The notes under the pieces are model-generated. The model was not told where the DNA came from and did no database searches. It worked only from the letters and a program-made list of their open reading frames with translations. A stretch of 64,000 bases of DNA from Anaerolineae bacterium (GTDB taxonomy: Bacteria > Chloroflexota > Anaerolineae > Aggregatilineales > Phototrophicaceae), in the NCBI GenBank assembly GCA_021296065.1, contig JAGWBD010000003.1, forward strand, positions 35,145 through 99,144, in the 5' to 3' direction. A program made the position numbers and the translations under genes. This document shows, one piece after another, positions 10,565 through 18,024 of this stretch (the first letter of the stretch is position 1; each line of letters begins with the position of its first letter).

Positions 10565-11014
10565 ATGACGACCTGGCATCAAACCATCATCGTAGGCAAC
10601 CTGGGACGTGACCCCGAGCTGCGCTATCTCCAGAGTGGCACGGCTGTTTGCAACCTGAACGTGGCCGTTAGCGAAAGCTGGAACGACCGTCAGAGCGGCG
10701 AACGGCGTGAACGCACGACCTGGTACCGCGTGTCAGTCTGGGGCGGCCAGGCCGAGACCTGTAACCAGTATCTCAGCCGTGGCAGCCGCGTACTGGTGAC
10801 CGGTACGGTCAGCGCCCGCGCCTACACCAACAACGCCGGCGAGCCGGCCGCCAGCCTGGACCTGCGCGCGCGCGACGTGCGCTTCATGAGCAGTCGCCAG
10901 GACGACGCCGGCGGTGGCGGGGGCGGTTATGGCGGCAGTCAGGCGCCGCGTCAGCGCGACGGCGACGGCGATTTCGCCCCGCCGCCCTCCGACGTCGGCG
11001 AGATCCCCTTCTAG
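10565..11014 (+). CDS. ssb: Single-stranded DNA-binding protein
   Basis: 'IIVGNLGRDPELRYLQSGTAVCNLNVAVSESW', Gly-rich linker, acidic C-terminal tip '...GEIPF'; AAGGAGAGG SD. Confidence 0.95.
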   Translation: MTTWHQTIIVGNLGRDPELRYLQSGTAVCNLNVAVSESWNDRQSGERRERTTWYRVSVWGGQAETCNQYLSRGSRVLVTGTVSARAYTNNAGEPAASLDLRARDVRFMSSRQDDAGGGGGGYGGSQAPRQRDGDGDFAPPPSDVGEIPF

Positions 11015-11029
11015 CCTGACGCGGCCATT

Positions 11030-11075
11030 TCAGCACTTGTGCTGACACCCCTTCCAGGATAAACGGCGAAGGGGT
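11030..11075. terminator. Two hairpins between convergent ssb and metallopeptidase genes (putative bidirectional terminator)
   Basis: TCAGCAC-TT-GTGCTGA (11030-11045) and ACCCCTTC-N13-GAAGGGGT (11047-11075), both perfect stems. Confidence 0.5.
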
Positions 11076-13015
11076 CAGTAAAGCGTCAGGCGCAACGCAT
11101 AGTCCACCGCTTCGGTCGTCAGCGCCGCCATGGGTGAGAGCGCCAGCGTCACCTGGGTCGTGTCCGGCTGCAGAGACAATGTCCAGACGCCGGGCTCCGT
11201 CACCAGCCAGCGCTGCAACTGCGGCTCGCCGGCGCCCCTCTGCAGGGCCTGCAGCCACATGCGCTGCGGCACCCGGTTGTCGCTCCAGACCCAACCGCGC
11301 GCCTGCCAGCCGCCATCGTCCATCTCGAAGTCGCTGTCGTAGCCCAGCTCGGGAATACGGACGTCATCAAGCAGCATGCCGGGTTGGGTGATGGCGTCGT
11401 CGGTCAGCACCTCAAAGCGCAGCAGCACCTCCCGCCCGGCCCAGGCATCCAGCGGGATGCGCTCCTGCAACCAGCCCTCGCTGCGGCCCGTGTAACCCGG
11501 ACCGATGGCGTTGCCATGCGGGTTGGCGCGGGTCATGGCGGGGCTTTCCAGCACCTGCCAGCGCTGCCCGCCGTCGTAGCTGAGCAGCACGTGGCCGTAG
11601 TCCCAGAGTGCTTCCATGTGGTACCAGAGGCTGAAGTGCAGCGTGGCCCGGGACAGACCGCGCAGGTCGAAGGCGCGCGTCAGCGTGGTGTCGCTGTTGT
11701 CCTGGCGCTTGCTGTACCACAGACGCCGGCCGCTGGCGGCCTCCGTCGGCGCCAGGCGCGCCTGCGCTGGCAGTTCCAGCGCGATCTCCAGCGCTGCTGC
11801 GCCCCGCAGCCCGTCCAGTTGCAGATAGTCCGTCGCGTACTGCGCCAGGCTGGCCGCGCGCCTGAAGGGGTAGCTGTCGACCCTGGCGACCGGCGGCGGC
11901 GGCCGCAGCGACAGCGGACTGCGATAACCGTAGCGGCCGTCCGCAAGTTGCGCATCCTGCAACCAGTTGGCCAGCACCCAGTCCGCGAAGAAGGTATCGG
12001 CATTTGGCTCGCCGAGGTCGGCCAGCAGGGCTTCCAGCGCGCTCAAACCGGCCAAGGGATGCTGCGACAACTGCCGCAGCGCCTGCGGCCCGTAGCGATC
12101 GTGCAGGTAGGCTACGAAGAGCAGGCCGGCGCCGTAGTGCGGGTAGGTGTCGCCGGTCTCCGGCCAGGTGTTAAGCTGCGTGCCCGGTCGCGCCAGAAAG
12201 GCGTTCGCCTCGGCCTCCGTGCCAAAGTTGAAACCGCCATGCAACTCGGCGAAGCCGGAAAAACCCTCGTTGAGCCAGACGTTTTCGTTGGGGTCCTGGT
12301 GCGCCTGGATCATGTGCTGGAACTCGTGCGCGGCGAGGCCGGCCAGCGCGGTGGCGTCGACTTCTGTCCCCAACACGTCCAGGTTGAAGATGACCATCTC
12401 GCGCTGGTTGCTGGTGGGGACGGCCGCGCGCGGCCAGCTGTGCTCGCTGGAGAAGTAACCGGCCACGCGCGGGCCCAGGCCCCGCGTGAAGAGCACGTAA
12501 ATGCGCGGGTCGCCGTCCACGCCCGGTTTGTTCTCGCTGCCAAAAAGCTCGCGTAGCGCGCCGTAGATTTGCCGGTCGAAAATCTGCGCCAGCGCCTGCA
12601 GTCGCGACAGATCGACGTCGACGCCCGCTTCGACCCAGAGCCAGGCGTGCTCGCCGCTGGCGCGCAGGCTGGCCTCGACATCGAAACGGCGGTTCTCCTG
12701 CTCGTTGGTGACGTTGAAGGACAGCAGGTCGCCTGGTTGCCAGTCCGGCGCAGCGGCTGGCGCGGCGAAGGCAGTGGGCGGGCGCTCGACGAGGCCGATG
12801 ACGCGGCGCGCCAGCTCCACCCGATCGCGCGGCGGGACCTCCGCGACGGCCAGGGCAGCGAGCGTGTCCGGTTTATCCCCGGAGCGGCGAAGCGAAGGGG
12901 ACGGTTCCGGGGGCTGCGCCGTCAGCGGCGCGACGCCCAGCAGCAGAATGAGCAGCAGAGTCAGCAGCAGCGCCCGGAGGATCAATACCTTTTTCCTTCT
13001 TGTTCCTGAATGCAT
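11075..13015 (-). CDS. Secreted metallopeptidase (immune inhibitor A / M6- or M30-like)
   Basis: Signal peptide-like N-terminus, 'AAHEFQHMIQAHQDPNENVWLNEGFSGFAE' HExxH zinc motif, C-terminal jelly-roll-like region. Confidence 0.75.
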   Translation of the reverse strand: MHSGTRRKKVLILRALLLTLLLILLLGVAPLTAQPPEPSPSLRRSGDKPDTLAALAVAEVPPRDRVELARRVIGLVERPPTAFAAPAAAPDWQPGDLLSFNVTNEQENRRFDVEASLRASGEHAWLWVEAGVDVDLSRLQALAQIFDRQIYGALRELFGSENKPGVDGDPRIYVLFTRGLGPRVAGYFSSEHSWPRAAVPTSNQREMVIFNLDVLGTEVDATALAGLAAHEFQHMIQAHQDPNENVWLNEGFSGFAELHGGFNFGTEAEANAFLARPGTQLNTWPETGDTYPHYGAGLLFVAYLHDRYGPQALRQLSQHPLAGLSALEALLADLGEPNADTFFADWVLANWLQDAQLADGRYGYRSPLSLRPPPPVARVDSYPFRRAASLAQYATDYLQLDGLRGAAALEIALELPAQARLAPTEAASGRRLWYSKRQDNSDTTLTRAFDLRGLSRATLHFSLWYHMEALWDYGHVLLSYDGGQRWQVLESPAMTRANPHGNAIGPGYTGRSEGWLQERIPLDAWAGREVLLRFEVLTDDAITQPGMLLDDVRIPELGYDSDFEMDDGGWQARGWVWSDNRVPQRMWLQALQRGAGEPQLQRWLVTEPGVWTLSLQPDTTQVTLALSPMAALTTEAVDYALRLTLY

Positions 13016-13096
13016 TGTAGCCTGCCCCGGCGTTGTCCTGACGCCTGCAGGCGCCTACAATCGGCGCTCGTTGTCACGCAGGCAAGGAGCGCGACC

Positions 13097-13822
13097 CTGG
13101 GCGGCACCCTGCTCAACGCCATTGCAGTGCTCTTCGGCGGCCTCGCCGGCCTGCTCATCGGCCAGCGCCTCAACGAACGCCTGCGCGGGGCGGTGGTCAG
13201 CGGCATCGGCCTGGTGACCGTCGTGGTGGGCGTCAGCAACGCCGGCCAGAGCGGCAACATCATCATCCCGCTGGTCAGCATCGTCAGCGGCGTGGTGCTC
13301 GGCGAACTGCTGGATATCGACGGGCGATTGCAGGGCTTCGCCGCCTGGCTGCAGGCGCGTGTGGGAGATGCTTCGGACAGCGAAGCCAGATCGCGCTTCA
13401 TCAACGGCTATCTCTCGGCCAGCCTGGTCTTCTGCATCGGGCCGTTGACCTTCGTCGGCTCGCTGCAGGACGGCATGGGGCTGCCGATCGGCTTTCAGCA
13501 ACTGGCCATCAAGAGCGTTCTGGACCTGATCACGGCGGCGACTTTCGCGGCCAGCATGGGCGTCGGCGTGCTCTTCAGCATCGTGACCATCCTGGTCCTG
13601 CAGGGCGGCCTGGCGCTGCTGGGCAGCACGCTCGGCGAGGTGATGAGCGTCGCCATGATCGCCGAGATGACGGCCGTCGGCGGCGTCATTCTGATCGGTC
13701 TGGCGCTGGTGCTGCTGGAGTTGCGGCCGCTGCGGGTGGCCAACTTCCTGCCGGCGCTGGTGATCGCGCCGCTGCTGGTGGCGCTGGCCGAGGCGACGGG
13801 CGTCATCCTCTACCCTTTTTGA
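13097..13822 (+). CDS. DUF554 family membrane protein (likely CTG start)
   Basis: 'LGGTLLNAIAVLFGGLAGLLIGQRLNERLRG' DUF554 N-terminus; AAGGAG at 13084-13089, 7 nt before CTG 13097; the ORF-track ATG at 13010 overlaps the divergent gene. Confidence 0.75.
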   Translation: MGGTLLNAIAVLFGGLAGLLIGQRLNERLRGAVVSGIGLVTVVVGVSNAGQSGNIIIPLVSIVSGVVLGELLDIDGRLQGFAAWLQARVGDASDSEARSRFINGYLSASLVFCIGPLTFVGSLQDGMGLPIGFQQLAIKSVLDLITAATFAASMGVGVLFSIVTILVLQGGLALLGSTLGEVMSVAMIAEMTAVGGVILIGLALVLLELRPLRVANFLPALVIAPLLVALAEATGVILYPF

Positions 13823-13944
13823 TATCCGGCGGCGGACATCCGGGTCAAGGCAGCGCCTGGCAGGCCGCGGCCGGCCGCGTCAACTTCCACCCTTTTTAAA
13901 TATCCGATGGCGGACGTCCGCGTCAAGGCAACGCCTGGCGGGCC
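13813..13944. repeat. Imperfect tandem direct repeat, two copies of about 54 bp
   Basis: ccctttttgatatccggcggcggacatccgggtcaaggcagcgcctggcaggcc vs ccctttttaaatatccgatggcggacgtccgcgtcaaggcaacgcctggcgggcc. Confidence 0.75.
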
Positions 13945-13979
13945 GGACAGGCGCAGGGGCACCCGCCCGTTTAACGGCT

Positions 13980-14006
13980 GCGGCCCAGGGGGTTAGCCTG
14001 GGCCGC
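13980..14006. terminator. Perfect 10-bp stem hairpin (terminator-like, no T-tract)
   Basis: GCGGCCCAGG-GGGTTAG-CCTGGGCCGC. Confidence 0.45.
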
Positions 14007-14078
14007 AATTTGCGAAGGTTGGGTGGGCGACACCGCTCCGCGGTGTCCACTCACCCCCGTGTTACTGAGGTGAGTACC

Positions 14079-14117
14079 CTAGCGGAGCCGTACCTCCACC
14101 TTACCTTGATCGCTCAT
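14079..14117 (-). CDS. Candidate 12-codon micro-ORF (MSDQGKVEVRLR) with 12-nt Shine-Dalgarno
   Basis: Minus strand AGGAGGTGATCC (14131-14120), exact complement of the 16S 3' end GGATCACCTCCT, 8 nt from AGGAGG to ATG; ends TAG at 14079. Confidence 0.4.
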   Translation of the reverse strand: MSDQGKVEVRLR

Positions 14118-14154
14118 CAGGATCACCTCCTCGTCTACCTTGACAGATGGCGCC

Positions 14155-14182
14155 AGTATAACGCCTTCTCGCCAGCGTGCAA
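14155..14182 (-). promoter_or_regulatory. Putative sigma70-type promoter reading leftward
   Basis: Minus strand TTGCAC (14182-14177) - 16 nt - TATACT (14160-14155). Confidence 0.5.
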
Positions 14183-14283
14183 GTAATCAATGTCACCACT
14201 TCAACTGTTCCACAGTTGCCAAGCGCGATACCGGTGACCACCCTCCTGTGCCAACAGTCAAGGGTCATGCTATACTGCCGTTG

Positions 14284-14355
14284 TGGAGCGGTCGGGAATT
14301 GAACCCCATACACACAGGTGGGTAGCCGAATGTTGGAACCATCCACCGCCCCTTG
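14284..14355 (-). other. tRNA-like structure, possibly degenerate
   Basis: Minus strand GGGGCGG...TGGGGTTCAATTCCCGA-CCGCTCC-A: 7-bp acceptor-like pairing plus T-arm-like element, but no canonical anticodon arm. Confidence 0.35.
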
Positions 14356-14382
14356 GACCCCCGAGAGTTGGATTCTCGGGGG
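14356..14382. other. Perfect 10-bp stem with 7-nt loop hairpin
   Basis: ACCCCCGAGA-GTTGGAT-TCTCGGGGGT. Confidence 0.7.
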
Positions 14383-14445
14383 TTCGCATTCCAGACAGCC
14401 TATCGTTTTGTCCGTTTGTTGTCAAGTACGTAGCAAGTTCCCATT

Positions 14446-14473
14446 TTGACATGTTTCCGTTTCGTGTTACAAT
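14446..14473 (+). promoter_or_regulatory. sigma70-type promoter for the 14503 gene
   Basis: TTGACA (14446-14451) - 16 nt - TACAAT (14468-14473), then a GAGGTGA SD and ATG at 14503. Confidence 0.65.
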
Positions 14474-14502
14474 ACGGCATGTGTTGTGAAATGAGGTGAA
14501 TC

Positions 14503-15246
14503 ATGGTTGCGAAGCCCCGGAGTCCCAGCTACCCGAGCGTTGATCTGGAAACAGCCCTTGATCTTTTGCGCAAGCTCTACGACAAGGTCCATAGGGGTCA
14601 GTTCATGGCGATCGATGCCGCCAGCGCCTGGGGTTATAAAAGCGTCAGTGGACCGTCAAAGAGCAAGATATCCACATTGAGGCAATATGGACTCCTTGAA
14701 GGCAAAAAGGGAGGCAAGAACACAGAAAAGCCAAAGATATCTCGGCGAGGATTGACCTTTGTAATGCGACATCCCGCATCTAGAGAATATCAAGCAGCAT
14801 TAAAAACCGCTGCCCTTTCGCCTCCGCTTTTTCGTGAAATCTTTGACGCCTTGCCCGAAGTCACTGACGGAGTGTTGCGAGAATATCTGCTCTTCGACAA
14901 GAACTTCACCGAAAGCGGTGCCGAGCGTTTTATCGACGTCTACCGCGCTACTATTCAGCTTGTCAATCTCGATGATGATGGTGAAATGTCAAAACCGGTG
15001 AGTGACAACAGCAATCACAATGTCGAGATTGGTGTAACCGAATCTAGCCCTGAGCTTGGAGTTTCTGGCGGGCAGCCTCCTCTAGTGAGGATTACCCTTT
15101 CTACGCAGGGAGAGTACGCCATGCTCTTGCCACAGATGACATCCGATGAATGGGATCGGAAGGCTGCGCTCTTTGACGCACACAAGGATATTTTTGTACA
15201 GAAAACAATCGAGCCTCAGACTCCGCCTGAACAGAACACTTCGTGA
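14503..15246 (+). CDS. Hypothetical protein with N-terminal winged-helix-like region
   Basis: 'PSVDLETALDLLRKLYDKVHRGQF...AASAWGYKSVSGPSKSKISTLRQYGLLEGKKG'; visibly lower GC than neighbours; own promoter, SD and terminator. Confidence 0.75.
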   Translation: MVAKPRSPSYPSVDLETALDLLRKLYDKVHRGQFMAIDAASAWGYKSVSGPSKSKISTLRQYGLLEGKKGGKNTEKPKISRRGLTFVMRHPASREYQAALKTAALSPPLFREIFDALPEVTDGVLREYLLFDKNFTESGAERFIDVYRATIQLVNLDDDGEMSKPVSDNSNHNVEIGVTESSPELGVSGGQPPLVRITLSTQGEYAMLLPQMTSDEWDRKAALFDAHKDIFVQKTIEPQTPPEQNTS

Positions 15247-15256
15247 CTGAATTGCG

Positions 15257-15287
15257 AACGCCCCGGCATGCCGGGGCGTTTCTCTTG
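15257..15287 (+). terminator. Rho-independent terminator
   Basis: Perfect 24-nt palindrome AACGCCCCGGCATGCCGGGGCGTT followed by TCTCTTGT, 10 nt after the 15246 stop. Confidence 0.8.
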
Positions 15288-15324
15288 TCCGTATAACTGT
15301 CCTGCGTCACGCAAATGCCTTGTT

Positions 15325-15627
15325 TCACGCGTTGACGCTGGCCGTCATGAATTTGACGTTGGAGGCCTTGCGCACGCCCTCGTTGGCCTTGCGGAAGGCC
15401 ACCATGTGCGCCGGCGGGTTGTCGGCCGAGAGGTGGGCGTCGAGGTGCGCCTGGCTCTCCCATTCCTCGTAAACGAGGAAGCTGTGCTCGTCCTCAAGGT
15501 GGGCGAAGAAATTGTAGCGGATGCAGCCGGCTTCCTGCTGCGTGGCGTGGGCCACGGCGATCATGGCCGCGATGGCCTGCTCACGCGTGCCTTCGTTGAC
15601 GACGATGTCTCCTGCAACGACGATCAT
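15325..15627 (-). CDS. Antibiotic biosynthesis monooxygenase-like (YgiN/ABM fold)
   Basis: 'REQAIAAMIAVAHATQQEAGCIRYNFFAHLEDEHSFLVYEEWESQAHLDAHL'. Confidence 0.9.
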   Translation of the reverse strand: MIVVAGDIVVNEGTREQAIAAMIAVAHATQQEAGCIRYNFFAHLEDEHSFLVYEEWESQAHLDAHLSADNPPAHMVAFRKANEGVRKASNVKFMTASVNA

Positions 15628-15657
15628 AAAATATCTCCCGTGTGAACTCGATAAGGG

Positions 15658-16290
15658 TCAGGCCGACTCGCCCACGCGGCGCTCCGTGCCGGCCAGCAGA
15701 CGGCGTATGTTGCCCAGGAAGCGGATGTAAATGAGCAGGGCGCCCGCTATGGCGTAGACGTTGTAGATCTCCGGCAGTTCACCGGCGTTGACCATCACCA
15801 GCACCCAGGCCATCACCAGGGTGACGCCGCTCAGCACGGCCAGCGACATGTAGCGCGTCAGGCGCAGCAGCGCGAGGCCCAGCGCCAGGCTGACGATGAA
15901 CTGCAGCGGCGCGACCAGCAGCAGCGAGCCGAAGAGGACGGCGGCGCCCTTGCCGCCGCGCAACTGGCGGGTCAGCAGCAGTACGATCACTGACCAGTTG
16001 TGGCCGACCATGCAGGCCAGCGTGGCCAGCACGGTCGCCCCGGCCTCGTCCCCCGGCGCCAGGGCCCGCGCGATCAGGATGGCGACGATGCTCTTGGCCA
16101 GGTCCATCACGCCCACGATCTGGCCGGCGCGCGGGCTCACGGCGCGGGCGACGTTGGTGCCGCCCATGTTGCCGCTGCCGACCTCGAAGATGTTGACGCC
16201 GTGCAGGCGCGCGATCAGCCAGGCCGAAGGGATGCTGCCCAGCAGGTAACCGATGATGGCGACGAGGACCCAGGTCGTGTTGTCGGTCAT
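15658..16290 (-). CDS. plsY: Glycerol-3-phosphate acyltransferase PlsY
   Basis: 'YLLGSIPSAWLIARLHGVNIFEVGSGNMGGTNVARAVSPRAG', multi-TM. Confidence 0.9.
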   Translation of the reverse strand: MTDNTTWVLVAIIGYLLGSIPSAWLIARLHGVNIFEVGSGNMGGTNVARAVSPRAGQIVGVMDLAKSIVAILIARALAPGDEAGATVLATLACMVGHNWSVIVLLLTRQLRGGKGAAVLFGSLLLVAPLQFIVSLALGLALLRLTRYMSLAVLSGVTLVMAWVLVMVNAGELPEIYNVYAIAGALLIYIRFLGNIRRLLAGTERRVGESA

Positions 16291-16323
16291 GCCTTGCCCT
16301 CCCTTACTTCAGCGTCTGGCCTT

Positions 16324-16689
16324 TCACTCCGCCCAGGCGCTGTAGATGCGTTGCAACTCGCGTTCGTGGAAGCTCCGTTCGGCCGCGCGCGAGGCGTCGG
16401 GCGCCAGCCGGCCCAGCGCGCGCGCATGGCGGAAAAAGCCGGCGCCGGGCAGGCCGTCCGCCTTGCGCACGACCAGCGCGCCCAGCAGCGGCCAGCCATC
16501 GGCCGCCTCGTCCGCGTTGACGGCCTCCACCAGTTGCGGCAACTGGCGCAGCAACACGTAGCGCTGCGGCGGCAGGCCGACGCGCTGCGCCAGCTCGCTG
16601 TAGCTGATGGTGCGGCGCGCGCAGGCGCGGCGCATCAGCGCATCGCGCACGGCCTCCTGACAGCGATCAACCTGCGCCTCGTTCTGCAT
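16324..16689 (-). CDS. Hypothetical protein
   Basis: 'RTISYSELAQRVGLPPQRYVLLRQLPQLVEAVNADEAADGWPLLGALVVRKADGLPGAGFF'; internal Met start keeps it clear of the divergent promoter at 16709-16737. Confidence 0.6.
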   Translation of the reverse strand: MQNEAQVDRCQEAVRDALMRRACARRTISYSELAQRVGLPPQRYVLLRQLPQLVEAVNADEAADGWPLLGALVVRKADGLPGAGFFRHARALGRLAPDASRAAERSFHERELQRIYSAWAE

Positions 16690-16708
16690 CGCCCCCGCTC
16701 CGGCGCGC

Positions 16709-16737
16709 TTGACTCCGCGCCTGGCCGCGATTATACT
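16709..16737 (+). promoter_or_regulatory. sigma70-type promoter for the cysteine synthase leader
   Basis: TTGACT (16709-16714) - 17 nt - TATACT (16732-16737). Confidence 0.65.
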
Positions 16738-16743
16738 CGCAGT

Positions 16744-16977
16744 ATTGATAAGCCGTAATGAAGGCAATTAACCGGTGACCGCACTTTGTGTCTGTCTGAA
16801 GCAGGGCCGTTAGCAGCCACTTCAGACGACAACCCCCGGCAGACCGCCGCCGACTGAAAGGCTGCGAACGTCCCTGAGCGATGGACTTGCACCCCATCGC
16901 CCGCGCGGAAACGAGACGTTTGCGCCTTTTTTGTTTTGTGGACGGTCTGTTTTTTGTTTGGCAGGAGAAGGACGGCT
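16744..16977 (+). promoter_or_regulatory. Long structured 5' leader with terminator-like hairpin (candidate riboswitch/attenuator)
   Basis: Stem GTCTGAAG/CTTCAGAC (16794-16827), stem GCGATGG/CCATCGC (16878-16900), terminator-like GCGC-GG-AAACG-AGA-CGTTT-GCGC + T6 (16903-16932). Confidence 0.5.
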
Positions 16978-17937
16978 ATGGCACTTGCGCTGACGATGGA
17001 CGCAGCCCCGCCCGCTACCTCTGGCGGCGTTAACCTGGCGCAGCAGATCGGCAACACGCCGCTGCTGGATTTACCCCTGCCCGGCACGCGGCTGCCGCAG
17101 GACGTGCAGCTGCTGGCCAAGGCCGAGTGGTACAACCCGGGCGGCAGTGTCAAGGACCGCCCCGCCCTGGCCATCATGCAGCAGGCCATCGCCAGCGGCG
17201 CCCTGCGGCCGGAGACCCCGCTGGTCGACAGCACCAGCGGCAACACCGGCATCGCCTACGCCATGATCGGCGCGGCGCTGGGCTATCGCGTGCGCCTCTA
17301 CCTGCCAGAAAACGCCAGCCCGGAGCGCATCGCCATCCTGCGCGCCCACGGCGCCAAGCTGGTGCTCACCGACCCGCTCGAGGGCAGCGACGGCGCCCTG
17401 CTGGCCGTGCGCGACCTGATCGCGCGCGAGCCGGGACGCTGGTTTTACGCCGACCAGTACAACAACCCGGCCAACGTGAACGCGCATTACGAGACCACCG
17501 GCGTCGAGATCTGGCAGCAGAGCGGCGGCGCCGTCACCCACCTCGTGGCGGGCCTGGGCACCAGCGGCACCTTCACCGGCACCGGCCTGCGGCTGCGCGA
17601 TTACAACCCCGACGTGCAACTGGTCTCGGTGCAGCCGGAGTCGCCCTTCCACGGCCTTGAGGGCCTCAAGCACATGGACTCGGCCATCCGCCCCGGCCTC
17701 TACGACCCGGCCCTGGCCGACCGTCAGTTGCGCGTCAGCACCGAGGCGGCCCATGAACTGGCGCGGCGTCTGGCGCGCGAGGAAGGCTGGCTGGTGGGCA
17801 TCAGCGCGGCGGCGGCGCTGGTCGCAGCGCGCCAGATTGCGCTGGAACAGGCCGACCTGGGGCAGCCGGCCGTGATCGTCACCATCCTGCCGGACAGCGC
17901 CCACAAGTACCTCTCCGAATCCTTCTGGCAGGTCTGA
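16978..17937 (+). CDS. Cysteine synthase (PLP-dependent, CysK/CysM family)
   Basis: 'QQIGNTPLLDLPL', 'NPGGSVKDRPALAIM', 'TSGNTGIAYAMIGAALGY'; start ATG 16978 after AGGAGAAGG. Confidence 0.93.
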   Translation: MALALTMDAAPPATSGGVNLAQQIGNTPLLDLPLPGTRLPQDVQLLAKAEWYNPGGSVKDRPALAIMQQAIASGALRPETPLVDSTSGNTGIAYAMIGAALGYRVRLYLPENASPERIAILRAHGAKLVLTDPLEGSDGALLAVRDLIAREPGRWFYADQYNNPANVNAHYETTGVEIWQQSGGAVTHLVAGLGTSGTFTGTGLRLRDYNPDVQLVSVQPESPFHGLEGLKHMDSAIRPGLYDPALADRQLRVSTEAAHELARRLAREEGWLVGISAAAALVAARQIALEQADLGQPAVIVTILPDSAHKYLSESFWQV

Positions 17938-18024
17938 GCGAAGATCCTGCCGCGCGCGCGGGCGCGAGCAGCAAGCAACTGTTGTATACTCGCCCCGTCC
18001 GCAACAGAACCTCTTCTCACGCGC

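Noticed and set aside
14078-14081. TAG in the micro-ORF as pyrrolysine or a recoded sense codon
   Set aside because: No supporting evidence in the window (no pyl genes, no PYLIS-like context I can recognise); kept only as a possibility within the micro-ORF finding.
14270-14452. 60-aa minus ORF ending 'VWGSIPDRSTTAV'
   Set aside because: This residue pattern is the usual spurious translation of a tRNA-like T-arm/acceptor sequence, not a protein.
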